NCBI GenBank assembly: GCA_910579505.1 | Contig: CAJTTZ010000009.1 | Span: 94,699-158,698, forward strand | From: an uncultured Lachnospiraceae bacterium | GTDB taxonomy: Bacteria; Bacillota; Clostridia; Lachnospirales; Lachnospiraceae | Reading direction: 5' to 3' | Length of the DNA stretch: 64,000 bases | Part shown: positions 35,396 through 44,042 of the stretch, piece by piece | How positions within the stretch are numbered: position 1 is the stretch's first letter | How the letters are laid out: each line of letters starts with the position of its first letter | Program-made: the position numbers and the translations under genes | Notes under the pieces: generated by a model | Told to the model about the DNA's origin: nothing | What the model saw: the letters and a program-made list of their open reading frames with translations, nothing else | Databases searched by the model: none

Positions 35396-36625
35396 TTGAA
35401 GACACACATCCGAAAGAAAATAAAAAGAATAACAGGCATTACAGTGTGCCTTGCGCTTGTACTTTCATGCGTGGCTCCCGCGCTGTCCGTGCAGGCGGTT
35501 ACCAGCGAGAGTATCCGCGAGAAGGAACGGGAGATCGAGAAGGCGAAGGAGCAGGTGTCCGGCTTAAAGAGCAGCCTGACAGACGTGGAGAAGCTGAAAA
35601 AAGAGCTGGAGCAGTCGAAAAGTGATCTGACAGCCTTTGTGAAGCAGCTGGACGGACAGCTTGCTGACATACAGGAGAAAATCGCGCAGTATAATACAAT
35701 GATTACCGAAAAGGAGAAAGAGATCGAGGAGACGGAAAGAGATCTGGATGAAGCGCAGCAGCGGCAGGAGCAGCAGTATGCGGCCATGAAGAAGCGCATC
35801 CAGTTCATGTATGAGCGCAGCGATTCTTTTTATATGGAAACGCTATTCGGTTCCAACAGCATTGCAGGGATCGTGAACCGCGCCGATTACATTGAGGCGC
35901 TGTCCCGCTATGACAGGGATAAGCTGGATGAATATGTAGAGACGCGCAAGTACGTGGAACTTTGCAAGGAAGAGCTGGAGGTGGAAAAGCAGCTTCTGGA
36001 CGAGGCGAGGGAGGCGGTAGAGCAGGAGGAAGCAAATGTCAACAGCCTGATCGGGGAGAAAGAGGCGCAGATTGTTTCCGTAAGCGGCGACATTGCCAAT
36101 AAAGAGGCGGCCATCAAGGAATACGAGGACATGATTGCCCAGGAGAACGCTGAGATTGCCGCGCTGGAGAAGGCGGTGGCGGAGGAGAAGGCGCGGCTGG
36201 AAGCGGAGAATGCACAGGCGAGAGTCTATAACGGCGGTATGTTCGCGTGGCCCTGCCCGGGTTACAAACGCATTTCCGATGAATACGGCAGCCGCATGCA
36301 TCCGATCCTCGGCGTGGAGAAATTCCACAACGGTCTGGATATGGCGGCGCCCTCGGGAACCGCGATTCTGGCGGCATACGACGGTGATGTGGTGGCGGCG
36401 GCCTACAGCGGAAGCATGGGCAATTATATTATGATTGACCACGGCAGCGGGCTGTACACAATTTATATGCACTGCTCCGCCCTGTATGTTTCCAAGGGGC
36501 AGACCGTTTCCAAAGGGCAGAACATTGCGGCGGTAGGCTCTACCGGGCGCTCCACCGGCCCGCATCTGCATTTCGGTGTGCGCCTGAACGGAAACTATAC
36601 AAGCCCGTGGAATTATCTTAAATAA
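35396..36625 (+). CDS. Secreted coiled-coil M23 peptidase (EnvC/PcsB-type FtsEX partner)
   Basis: 409 residues: signal peptide to about residue 32 ('LVLSCVAPALSVQA'), a long coiled coil (about 35-265), then a LytM domain with 'HNGLDMAAPSG' and 'GPHLHFGVRL', so both HxxxD and HxH zinc motifs are intact. Unlike E. coli EnvC, which has lost its zinc ligands, this protein should be catalytically competent. TTG 35396 follows AGAGG. Position right after ftsEX suggests it is the hydrolase gated by that complex. Confidence 0.88.
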   Translation: MKTHIRKKIKRITGITVCLALVLSCVAPALSVQAVTSESIREKEREIEKAKEQVSGLKSSLTDVEKLKKELEQSKSDLTAFVKQLDGQLADIQEKIAQYNTMITEKEKEIEETERDLDEAQQRQEQQYAAMKKRIQFMYERSDSFYMETLFGSNSIAGIVNRADYIEALSRYDRDKLDEYVETRKYVELCKEELEVEKQLLDEAREAVEQEEANVNSLIGEKEAQIVSVSGDIANKEAAIKEYEDMIAQENAEIAALEKAVAEEKARLEAENAQARVYNGGMFAWPCPGYKRISDEYGSRMHPILGVEKFHNGLDMAAPSGTAILAAYDGDVVAAAYSGSMGNYIMIDHGSGLYTIYMHCSALYVSKGQTVSKGQNIAAVGSTGRSTGPHLHFGVRLNGNYTSPWNYLK

Positions 36626-36664
36626 CGTATTTAAAGTATATTGTGTATAAGGAGATGACTCAAA

Positions 36665-38026
36665 TTGGATTCAAGGAATAATAACAACCGTTATTATAAT
36701 GATTACCCCTATCCGGGGGATGTCCGTCAGACGAACCCCTATTACAGCGGCGTGCCAGGCGGATATAACGGCAGTTCCGCCCCGCAGCAGCCTTCCCAGC
36801 CGGGAGGCGGCAGGGGCGGTAACTTCTTGCTCGGAATGGTGCTCGGTGTGGCGCTGACGGCGCTTGTCTGCGGTTTTACCTTTGTGGGAATGAAGGTGTA
36901 TGAGGCTGTGGACAGCAAAAATGTTGCGAAGAAGGGAACGGCATCGAGCGTTGTCAGCGAGGACACGGAGAAGAAGCTTGAAGCAATTGAGGAAGTGATC
37001 GAAGAGTACTATTATCAGGATGCGGATATTGACGTGGACGCCATGACCGAGGGTATGTATGCAGGCATGGTGAGCGCACTGGGCGATCCCTATTCCGTAT
37101 ATTATACGGAGGAGGAGTGGAGCGATATGATGCAGGAGACCGCCGGAATCTACTATGGTATTGGCGCGTATCTGATGATAGATCCCAATACGGGATTCGG
37201 GAAAATATCGGGTGTTATAGAAAATACCCCTGCCGAGGAGGCGGGGCTCCGTGCGGATGACCTGCTCTACCTTGTGGACGGGGAGAGCACGATGGGAATG
37301 GAACTTTCCGAGATCGTTTCCCGCGTGAAGGGCGAGGAGGGCACGAAGGTCCACCTTACCATTTACCGTGAGGGCGAAAGCGATTATCTGGAGATAGACG
37401 TGGAGCGGCGGCAGATCGAAGCGCCCACGGTTAAGTATGAAATGCTTGAAAATGATATCGGCTATATTCAGATCAGCGAGTTTGATGATGTGACTACCGA
37501 CCAGTTTACCGAAGCGCTTGCCGTGATCAAGGGATCCGGTGCGAAGGGTCTTGTTCTGGATCTGCGCGGCAACCCCGGCGGCAGCCTGAACGTGGTGGTG
37601 GATATCGCCAGACAGATTCTGCCCAAGGGGCTGATTGTCTACACAGAAGACAAGTACGGTGAGCGCGACGAGTATACGTGCGACGGCAGGCATGAACTGG
37701 ATCTGCCGATGACGGTGCTTGTGAATGGCAATTCCGCGAGCGCGTCGGAGATTCTTGCGGGTGCGATTAAGGATTACAAGAAAGGAACGCTGGTTGGGAC
37801 GACAACTTTCGGAAAGGGCATAGTCCAGCGGGTGCTGCCGCTGACTGACGGCACGGCGTTGAAACTCACGATCAGCGCGTATTATACGCCCAATGGAAAC
37901 AACATCCACGGAGTCGGTATCGAGCCGGACGTGATCTGTGAATTTGACAGCGACGCTTATTATGATGAGGACGTGGATAACCAGCTGGAAAAGGCTGTGG
38001 AGGTGCTTTTGGACGACAGGGGATAA
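36665..38026 (+). CDS. S41 family C-terminal processing peptidase (CtpA/CtpB-like)
   Basis: 453 residues: Asn/Tyr/Gly-rich cytoplasmic head, membrane helix near residues 55-78, a PDZ domain ('ISGVIENTPAEEAGLRADDLL') and the protease core with catalytic Ser in 'NGNSASASEILAGAI' and Lys in 'TTFGKGIVQRV'. TTG 36665 follows AAGGAGATG. It likely processes envelope proteins; a ctp gene next to ftsEX is a common Firmicutes arrangement. Confidence 0.93.
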   Translation: MDSRNNNNRYYNDYPYPGDVRQTNPYYSGVPGGYNGSSAPQQPSQPGGGRGGNFLLGMVLGVALTALVCGFTFVGMKVYEAVDSKNVAKKGTASSVVSEDTEKKLEAIEEVIEEYYYQDADIDVDAMTEGMYAGMVSALGDPYSVYYTEEEWSDMMQETAGIYYGIGAYLMIDPNTGFGKISGVIENTPAEEAGLRADDLLYLVDGESTMGMELSEIVSRVKGEEGTKVHLTIYREGESDYLEIDVERRQIEAPTVKYEMLENDIGYIQISEFDDVTTDQFTEALAVIKGSGAKGLVLDLRGNPGGSLNVVVDIARQILPKGLIVYTEDKYGERDEYTCDGRHELDLPMTVLVNGNSASASEILAGAIKDYKKGTLVGTTTFGKGIVQRVLPLTDGTALKLTISAYYTPNGNNIHGVGIEPDVICEFDSDAYYDEDVDNQLEKAVEVLLDDRG

Positions 38027-38101
38027 TCCCCGCAACAGGTTGTAATTCCGGGGAAAGTACGATAAAATAATGGGAAGACAGCAAAGGAGTCACTGATTGT
38101 T

Positions 38102-38572
38102 TTGGAGATACCGTATGAGATCAGAAGTGCATACCGGGAAGAATGGGAAGATGCCATGTCGCTGGCGTGGCGTACTTTTATGAAGTTTGAGGCGGATGTC
38201 TATTCGCCCGAAGGTGTGAAGAACTTCGAGAACTTTATCACGGATTCCACGCTTTACAGAATGTTTGTCATGGGCGCTTACCAGATGTTTGTGGCGCTTG
38301 ACGGAAAAAAGCTTGTGGGGATGCTTACACTTCGCGACAGGGTGCACATTTCCCTGTTGTTTGTGGATGAAAGATACCACAGAAGAGGCATTGGGCGGGC
38401 TTTGATCCAATATATGTCGAACTATCTTCTGACGGAACTGCAGGAAAGCCGTGTGACGGTCAATTCTTCGCCTTATGGGGTGGAGTTTTATCACAGGCTG
38501 GGGTTTCGGGATCTGCGGCCGCAGGAGAAGAGGGATGGCATCATCTATACACCGATGGAGTTTGTGCTTTGA
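38102..38572 (+). CDS. GNAT family N-acetyltransferase
   Basis: 156 residues with acetyl-CoA-binding motif 'RYHRRGIGRALIQYM' and the late 'VNSSPYGVEFYHRLGF'. The substrate is not predictable. A TTG at 38102, 12 bases after AAAGGAG, is the best-supported start, giving 'LEIPYEIRSAYREEWE'. It follows the S41 gene by 75 bases and precedes the HD gene by 24. Confidence 0.82.
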   Translation: MEIPYEIRSAYREEWEDAMSLAWRTFMKFEADVYSPEGVKNFENFITDSTLYRMFVMGAYQMFVALDGKKLVGMLTLRDRVHISLLFVDERYHRRGIGRALIQYMSNYLLTELQESRVTVNSSPYGVEFYHRLGFRDLRPQEKRDGIIYTPMEFVL

Positions 38573-38596
38573 CAGAATCGGGGATGGGGGAAATTT

Positions 38597-39853
38597 ATGG
38601 AGTATATTAGGAGCAAAGATATTTATCTGTTAATGCGGGATATTCTGAAGTTGATTAATCCTACGCTGATGGAGCACGGGTCAAGGGTGGCTTATATTGT
38701 TTATAAGATGCTTCAGGAAGAAAACAGGTATGAGGAGTTTGAACTGGCGGATATTGTTATGGTTGCGACGATGCATGATATCGGTGCATATAAGACGGAA
38801 AAAGCCAGAATCAACGATATGCTGCAGTATGAAACGCGGGACAGTATGGCGCATTCCATCTACGGGTACCTGTTTTTTAAGTATCTGTCGCCGGTGCCGG
38901 ATATGTCAAAAGTGCTGATGTATCACTGCCGGGATTATGAGAAGCTGCAGACGGTGGATTATGCGTATAAGGATGTGGCGGCTTATGTGAATATCGCTGA
39001 GAAGATAGATATTTATTCTAACACCATGGGCGCGCAGTTTGACCCCCGTATGTTCCAGAAACAGGCGGGCACGAAGCTTTCCGCCGCCGGACTTGACCGC
39101 TTTTACCAGTGTGACGCAAAGTATAATATTCTGGAAAAACTTAAGGATGGTTCCTATAAGGAAGAACTGGACGAGATTGCCGAGTATATGATCTTTTCCA
39201 ATGAAGATAAAAAAACTTTCATGGATATGCTGATATACTGTACCGGTTTTGTGCGGGAGAGCACGGTGCTTGACACAGTCACTACAATCTGCATCTGCGA
39301 GGAGATTTCCGCCCGCCTGTTTCTGCCGGACCAGGAGCGGGAGATGATTTACTATGCGGCGCTTCTCCACGATCTGGGAATGCTCGGAATATCGCAGGAT
39401 GTGCTGCAGGCGCCTCGCAAACTGAAGCCGGAAGAGATTAAGCATGTCCGCACCCATGTAGGCATTACGCAGGAGAAGCTGGAGCATAAGGTGGACTCCG
39501 AGGTGGTAAGTATTGCGCTGGCGCACCATGAGAGAGGGGACGGAAACGGGTATCCGAAACGGCTGAATGACAAACAGATCAGTCTCCAGCAGAGCGTGCT
39601 GCAGGTGGGGGATGTGGTCAGTGCACTTGTAAACAAACGCAGCTACCGGGACGCCGCGTCGAAGCAGCAGGTGCTTCGGTTTTTGAATGACGAGGTTGAG
39701 AAGAAACGATTTAAGAGACAGCCGGTGATGGTGCTGGTGGAATCCTATGATGAAGTTATGGAGCATGTAAAGAAGGAAACTGCCAGAATCCTTAAAATGT
39801 ACCAGACGCTTAATATGCAGTATGAGCAGGTCAGCACAAAGTATAAGATTTAA
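38597..39853 (+). CDS. Tandem HD / HD-GYP domain protein (likely c-di-GMP phosphodiesterase)
   Basis: 418 residues with two HD domains. The first (about 1-150) has 'EHGSRVAYIV' and 'TMHDIGAYKT' but 'YHCRDYEKL' in place of the GYP signature. The second (about 215-360) has 'LLHDLGMLGI', 'RTHVGITQEKL' and full 'HHERGDGNGYPKRL', the HD-GYP hallmark for cyclic di-GMP hydrolysis. The second domain lacks the usual first His of the fold. A GGDEF cyclase lies two genes downstream, consistent with local c-di-GMP signalling. Confidence 0.82.
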   Translation: MEYIRSKDIYLLMRDILKLINPTLMEHGSRVAYIVYKMLQEENRYEEFELADIVMVATMHDIGAYKTEKARINDMLQYETRDSMAHSIYGYLFFKYLSPVPDMSKVLMYHCRDYEKLQTVDYAYKDVAAYVNIAEKIDIYSNTMGAQFDPRMFQKQAGTKLSAAGLDRFYQCDAKYNILEKLKDGSYKEELDEIAEYMIFSNEDKKTFMDMLIYCTGFVRESTVLDTVTTICICEEISARLFLPDQEREMIYYAALLHDLGMLGISQDVLQAPRKLKPEEIKHVRTHVGITQEKLEHKVDSEVVSIALAHHERGDGNGYPKRLNDKQISLQQSVLQVGDVVSALVNKRSYRDAASKQQVLRFLNDEVEKKRFKRQPVMVLVESYDEVMEHVKKETARILKMYQTLNMQYEQVSTKYKI

Positions 39854-39910
39854 AATAGGATGTTTTTACATAATTTTATCTTTTTTATGGATTTTCACGC
39901 TCTGGTGATA

Positions 39911-39916
39911 TATAAT
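39911..39916 (+). promoter_or_regulatory. Possible -10 box upstream of yesL-like gene
   Basis: Perfect TATAAT, 34 bases before the GTG start; the -35 region (TGGATT at 39888-39893, 17-base spacing) is weak. Confidence 0.4.
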
Positions 39917-39950
39917 CTTATATAACCAAGTAAATTTTGGAGTGATGGAC

Positions 39951-40631
39951 GTGGGTAAATTTTTAGATATGGACAGTCCCGTCATGCGTTTTTTGAACCG
40001 CGTGGGGGATCTGATGATTATGAACTTAATAATGATTCTCTGCTGTATTCCCGTGATAACTGCGGGGGCAGCCTTTACGGCAATGCATTATGTGCTGCTT
40101 AAGATCGTGCGCGGTGAAGAGGGATATCTGATCAGGGGCTTCTTTAAGTCCTTCAAAGAGAACTTTAAGCAGGCTACCATTCTGTGGCTGCTGATGCTTC
40201 TGGTAATTATGGTTTATGTGGGAGATTCATTTATCTTCAATTATTCGGGACTGACTTTTCCGAAGGCGCTTGTTATCGCGGTAGTGGCGGTGGCGGTTCT
40301 GCTTGTGCTGGCTGCAGTTTATGTTTTTCCTCTGCAGGCGAGATTTGAAAATTCGGTGAAGAATACGCTTAAGAATGCAATGATACTGGCTTTTGCCAAT
40401 CTGCCTAAGACGCTGCTGATGGTGGGATGCTATATACTGCCTTTTGTGATCGCGTATTTTTCAAATTATGCGTTCCTGTTTATTTTCATGTTTGGCATCT
40501 CGGCGCCGGCTTATGGGGCGGCATGGATCTACAGCGGTATCTTTAAGAAATTGGAGCCGGAAACAGAGGAAGTCTCCGATTTGGACTTTTCTCTGAGAAT
40601 TGATGAGGGGAATCAGGAAGTCGATGGATAA
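39951..40631 (+). CDS. YesL family (DUF624) membrane protein
   Basis: 226 residues with four to five membrane helices and the family N-terminus 'MGKFLDMDSPVMRFLNRVGDL' followed by 'CCIPVITAGAAFTAM'. GTG 39951 is preferred because TTGGAG lies eight bases upstream; ATG 39945 would sit almost on it. YesL genes usually accompany carbohydrate transport and degradation loci; here the gene is coupled to a GGDEF gene whose start overlaps its end by eight bases. Function unknown. Confidence 0.85.
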   Translation: MGKFLDMDSPVMRFLNRVGDLMIMNLIMILCCIPVITAGAAFTAMHYVLLKIVRGEEGYLIRGFFKSFKENFKQATILWLLMLLVIMVYVGDSFIFNYSGLTFPKALVIAVVAVAVLLVLAAVYVFPLQARFENSVKNTLKNAMILAFANLPKTLLMVGCYILPFVIAYFSNYAFLFIFMFGISAPAYGAAWIYSGIFKKLEPETEEVSDLDFSLRIDEGNQEVDG

Positions 40632-42117
40632 TCAAAACAGGTCTAGTGTGTTACAGTGGCTTATTCCGACGGGCACCATGATGGTGGTCGTTATTGCTAT
40701 GCTGCTCAGCTTTTCCTCGAAGAGCAATAAAGAGGCGGAGGCATCTGTCTCCAAAGCGCTGATTGCTTCGGCGGAGGGATACGGGGACCGTTTCCTGCAT
40801 GAGCTGCAAATGGTCGGAAAGGTTGGCGAGACGACCGGGGAACTGCTTGAAAGAATAGGAACGGATGACAGCGCCCGCGTGACAGAGGTGCTCGGGATCG
40901 CTGCGCAGTGCGCTGATGTAAATAAAGTGATTTACTGCGGCACTGACGGGAAGGCGATGGATCAGGCCGGCGTCCCGCTTGATGTCAGTCAGGAATCATG
41001 GTTTGAGGAAGCGCTGGTAGGCGAGTTCCCTTATGTATATACAAATGAGGAACAGTCTGTTATTGTGGTGAAACACGTCGGACAGAACGCGGAACATGGA
41101 TACCTGATGCTCTATTATCCGATGGAGCGGTTTGCGGATATGCTGCTGCAGTCGGGTTATGATTCCTCAAGTTTTCTTGTGGTTTTGGACCTGGAAGGAA
41201 ATATACTGGGCGTGAGCGGCGCGTCGACGAATGCCTGCGTACAGGACGGGAATATTTTTTCGGTTATAGAGGCGGAAAATAAGGAAAATGCCAGAACATT
41301 ACGGAATCGCCTGAGCAATAGTGCCCGGGGCAGTGTGGATATACAGACGGGTAAGCAGAGACAGGTTTTGACGTCTGTTCCGCTGGGGACAAATCGGTGG
41401 AGTCTGGTTTTGGGTGTCAGTGAGTCCTATGCGGAAAGACAGGCGAACTACGTTCGGAAGAATACAAAAGATATGGTTTTGGCCTTGGCGCTTGTGATTG
41501 CCATATTCTTCTGCGCTGTCATGATGATCAACATCACCGGAAAGATACGCAGCAATAAGAAAAAGAAGGAGCTGGAGGACAAGGCAGACACCGATCTTTT
41601 GACCGGATTGAATAATAAACTTGCCACGGAGCGCAAAATTAAGGATTACATGGCAAAGAATCCCGATAAACAGTGCATGATGTTCATGGTTGACGTTGAT
41701 AATTTCAAGAAGATCAACGATACCATGGGACATGCTTTCGGTGATGAAGTGTTACGTTCCCTGGGCATCCAGATTGGAGCGATTTTCCGTGCCAGCGATA
41801 TCATAGGCCGTGTGGGCGGCGATGAGTTCATGGTATTTCTTAAGGATGTTTCGACAGATGAGGCGATCCTGAAGGAAGCGAAAAAGATGGAGACTTTCTT
41901 TAAGAACTTTCAGGCTGGCGAGTATGTGAAGTATAAGGCTACAGCAAGTATAGGTGTGGCGGTTTTCCCGCAGGAAGGCAATGATTTTGAGACGCTTTAT
42001 AAGGCGGCTGACCAGGGAGTATATAAGGCGAAGAAGAGAGGAAAGAATCAGCTTGCGTTTTACAGGGACAGGGAGCCGGTAGTAGAGCAGAATACACCGT
42101 CTGATGCGGCGGAGTAA
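40624..42117 (+). CDS. Membrane-bound diguanylate cyclase with extracellular sensor
   Basis: 497 residues: membrane helix at about 10-28, an extracellular region of about 250 residues resembling a Cache-type sensor ('VNKVIYCGTDGKAMDQAG', 'NRWSLVLGVSES'), a second helix at about 280-302, then a GGDEF domain with 'DLLTGLNNKLATE', intact 'GRVGGDEFMVFL' and an inhibitory I-site RxxD ('RASD') five residues before it. It should make cyclic di-GMP under product inhibition. ATG 40624 follows AGGAAG. Confidence 0.9.
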   Translation: MDNQNRSSVLQWLIPTGTMMVVVIAMLLSFSSKSNKEAEASVSKALIASAEGYGDRFLHELQMVGKVGETTGELLERIGTDDSARVTEVLGIAAQCADVNKVIYCGTDGKAMDQAGVPLDVSQESWFEEALVGEFPYVYTNEEQSVIVVKHVGQNAEHGYLMLYYPMERFADMLLQSGYDSSSFLVVLDLEGNILGVSGASTNACVQDGNIFSVIEAENKENARTLRNRLSNSARGSVDIQTGKQRQVLTSVPLGTNRWSLVLGVSESYAERQANYVRKNTKDMVLALALVIAIFFCAVMMINITGKIRSNKKKKELEDKADTDLLTGLNNKLATERKIKDYMAKNPDKQCMMFMVDVDNFKKINDTMGHAFGDEVLRSLGIQIGAIFRASDIIGRVGGDEFMVFLKDVSTDEAILKEAKKMETFFKNFQAGEYVKYKATASIGVAVFPQEGNDFETLYKAADQGVYKAKKRGKNQLAFYRDREPVVEQNTPSDAAE

Positions 42118-42160
42118 ATGAGTGGGATTGCCTATGCTCCTGGCATTAGGAAAGATAGGA

Positions 42161-42189
42161 TTTCCAATTTTGTGAGAGAGTGATAAAAT
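42161..42189 (+). promoter_or_regulatory. Promoter before candidate structured RNA
   Basis: TTTCCA (42161-42166), 17-base spacer, TAAAAT (42184-42189) with extended -10 TGA. The predicted start near 42196 coincides with the base of the hairpin that follows. Confidence 0.5.
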
Positions 42190-42195
42190 ATCTGA

Positions 42196-42298
42196 AGGAA
42201 ATAGGGTATTTGTCGGTTAGGGAAAGCTCCGGCCATATGATGACTTGTCAATTGACAGGCGGTCATGCGGAGCAGCCGACAGACCCCTATTTTTTTTC
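42196..42298 (+). ncRNA. Candidate structured small RNA ending in intrinsic terminator
   Basis: Nested pairings cover most of the stretch: ATAGGG 42201-42206 with CCCTAT 42285-42290, TGTCGGTT 42211-42218 with AGCCGACA 42274-42281, GCTCCG 42226-42231 with CGGAGC 42268-42273, ATGAC 42240-42244 region with GTCAT 42262-42266, and an apical CTTGTC/GACAGG hairpin whose centre is the 12-bp palindrome TGTCAATTGACA (42246-42257). A T8 run at 42290-42297 follows. No known RNA family is recognised. It may simply be an elaborate terminator of the GGDEF gene. Confidence 0.5.
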
Positions 42299-42325
42299 TG
42301 GAAAAATGAAACGGATAAGAAAATT

Positions 42326-42377
42326 GCGGTAACGAAAACCATTTAGCAAGAATGGGGTATGTTATCGCTATTTTTTT
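42326..42377 (+). terminator. Second terminator-like hairpin upstream of sugar ABC operon
   Basis: GCGGTAAC (42326-42333) pairs with GTTATCGC (42361-42368), an inner CCATT/AATGG stem (42339-42343, 42351-42355) sits above an internal loop, and T7 follows at 42371-42377. It lies between the candidate RNA and the operon promoter. Confidence 0.6.
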
Positions 42378-42470
42378 GCGATTATGACGCAATTTGGGAT
42401 ATTTGGGAGGAGAATAAGAAGGAAAAAGCAAGATAATATAAAAAATGTCTAAAAAGATTAAAAAAAATAG

Positions 42471-42499
42471 TTGTCAATATGGGAAATGTGTGATAGACT
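42471..42499 (+). promoter_or_regulatory. Promoter of the sugar ABC transporter operon
   Basis: TTGTCA (42471-42476), 17-base spacer, TAGACT (42494-42499), start expected near 42506, inside the palindromic operator. Confidence 0.6.
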
Positions 42500-42503
42500 A
42501 ACA

Positions 42504-42523
42504 TTACGAAAACGTTTAAGTAA
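42504..42523. promoter_or_regulatory. LacI-family type palindromic operator
   Basis: TTAC-GA-AAACGTTT-AA-GTAA: a 20-bp palindrome with central CG, typical of LacI/CcpA-class operators, positioned over the predicted transcription start so that binding would repress. No LacI-family gene lies in the window. Confidence 0.6.
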
Positions 42524-42582
42524 AAAACGCATTTCGTGGAACCATTATTTATTTTAATCTTTAAAGGAGGAAATGAAAAAGT

Positions 42583-44040
42583 ATGAAGAAGAAAGTAGTA
42601 AGTATCTTATTGGCGACATCTATGGTAGCTACGCTTGCAGCTTGCGGCAGCGACCCCAATCCGGCAGCAGAGGCACCCGCAGCAGAGGAAGCACCTGCGG
42701 CAGAGGAGGAAGCGCCTGCAGCAGAGGAAGCACCTGCGGCAGAGGAGGAAGCACCTGCGGCTGAGGCAGAGGCTCCGGCAGCATCCGGCGATCTCGCTTA
42801 CAGCGGAAACATCTCCATCATGCACTTCTCCACATCTGAGGAGTCCGAGGGTAATGGCGGTTCCGACGGGTTCAGGACCTGCCTTGCAAACTGGCAGAAT
42901 GATCACGGCAATATCACGCTGGATGAGGAAGTTCTGGCGAACGACGATTACAAGACACAGATTGCTACCCGCGCAGCGGCAGACGATCTTCCGGACGTGT
43001 TCCTGCTTCAGGGTATGAATACCATCAGCTGGGCAAAACAGGGTATCGTTTATGACCTGACTGACAGCATTAAGAATTCTCCTTATGCGGCTGATTACAA
43101 CATGGATTATCTTGTACCTTTCACCGCAGACGGCAAGTATTACGCTTATCCCGCTCTGACAGGCGGTACCTGTACCGTAGTGATCTACGACGAGGCTATG
43201 TGGAAAGAGGCAGGTTTTGATTCTTTCCCGACCACCTGGGCTGACGTAGAGAAGGCGGCTGAGTATTTCGGCGGTGAGGGCATCGACACCATCGCATTTG
43301 GTAACGGCGGCCAGTGGCAGTTGAACTCCTGCTTTGTATCCTGCCTTGGCTATCAGTACACAGGCACACAGTGGTTCTCCGATATCATTGCAGGCACGGG
43401 CAACTTTGAAGCGCCTGAGTTCGTGGCAGCTCTGACAGAGACACAGCGTCTCTTCCACGACACAAGCATTTTCAACGAGGACTTTAATGCAATCACCAAT
43501 GAGGACGCTCGTGAGTATTACATCTCCGGCGACGCGGCAGCGTTCATCGGCGGTAACTGGGATGCTTCCTATATTCAGGCTACTCTGGAAGGCGATCCGA
43601 AGAAGGATACCACAAAGTTCGCGGTTCTTCCTAAGGCAGCAGACGCTGGTAAGTATGAGAACTTCCAGAATATCGGTCTTGGTTACGGTATGGCAATCAG
43701 CGCTAAGGCAGCTCAGGATCCCGACAAGCTTGCGGCTTGCATCGACCTTTGCCAGTATCTGACAGGTCCTGCGTTCTCCGAGTATGTAGGAGCGAACTAC
43801 GCACTGGCTGGTTTCTGCAGCTCCGATGTAGACCTTTCCGCATTCGACCAGTACACACAGGATTTCTACAACTTCTCCTATGTGGACAACAAGGGCTGTG
43901 AGATCTATGACTCTTATGTGGACGGTTCCGTTTGGTCCGTACTTAACACCGAGATGCAGGAAATGGTTAACGGCGACAAAGATCCCGCAACCGTTGCGGC
44001 GGATACACAGGCTGCATACAAAGCATACTTAGGACAGTAA
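42583..44040 (+). CDS. Extracellular sugar-binding lipoprotein of ABC transporter
   Basis: 485 residues. A lipoprotein signal peptide ends at 'TLAACGS' (lipobox Cys near residue 21), followed by an Ala/Pro/Glu repeat linker (about 25-67) that would hold the binding domain off the membrane, then a family 1 solute-binding domain ('FSTSEESEGNGG', 'AADDLPDVFLLQGMN', 'TWADVEKAAEYFGG'). AAAGGAGG precedes ATG 42583. Codon choice looks more biased than in neighbours, suggesting high expression. Substrate probably an oligosaccharide, not identifiable here. Confidence 0.92.
   Translation: MKKKVVSILLATSMVATLAACGSDPNPAAEAPAAEEAPAAEEEAPAAEEAPAAEEEAPAAEAEAPAASGDLAYSGNISIMHFSTSEESEGNGGSDGFRTCLANWQNDHGNITLDEEVLANDDYKTQIATRAAADDLPDVFLLQGMNTISWAKQGIVYDLTDSIKNSPYAADYNMDYLVPFTADGKYYAYPALTGGTCTVVIYDEAMWKEAGFDSFPTTWADVEKAAEYFGGEGIDTIAFGNGGQWQLNSCFVSCLGYQYTGTQWFSDIIAGTGNFEAPEFVAALTETQRLFHDTSIFNEDFNAITNEDAREYYISGDAAAFIGGNWDASYIQATLEGDPKKDTTKFAVLPKAADAGKYENFQNIGLGYGMAISAKAAQDPDKLAACIDLCQYLTGPAFSEYVGANYALAGFCSSDVDLSAFDQYTQDFYNFSYVDNKGCEIYDSYVDGSVWSVLNTEMQEMVNGDKDPATVAADTQAAYKAYLGQ
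42673..42784 (+). repeat. Short tandem repeat encoding Ala/Pro/Glu linker
   Basis: Imperfect repeats of GCAGAGGAAGCACCTGCG-type units encode 'APAAEE' blocks. Such repeats can change length by slippage without changing the frame. Confidence 0.8.
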
Positions 44041-44042
44041 CA

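Noticed and set aside
42196..42298. Cyclic di-GMP riboswitch
   Set aside because: The neighbouring diguanylate cyclase prompted a look, but the conserved GEMM core sequences and tetraloop receptor are not present.
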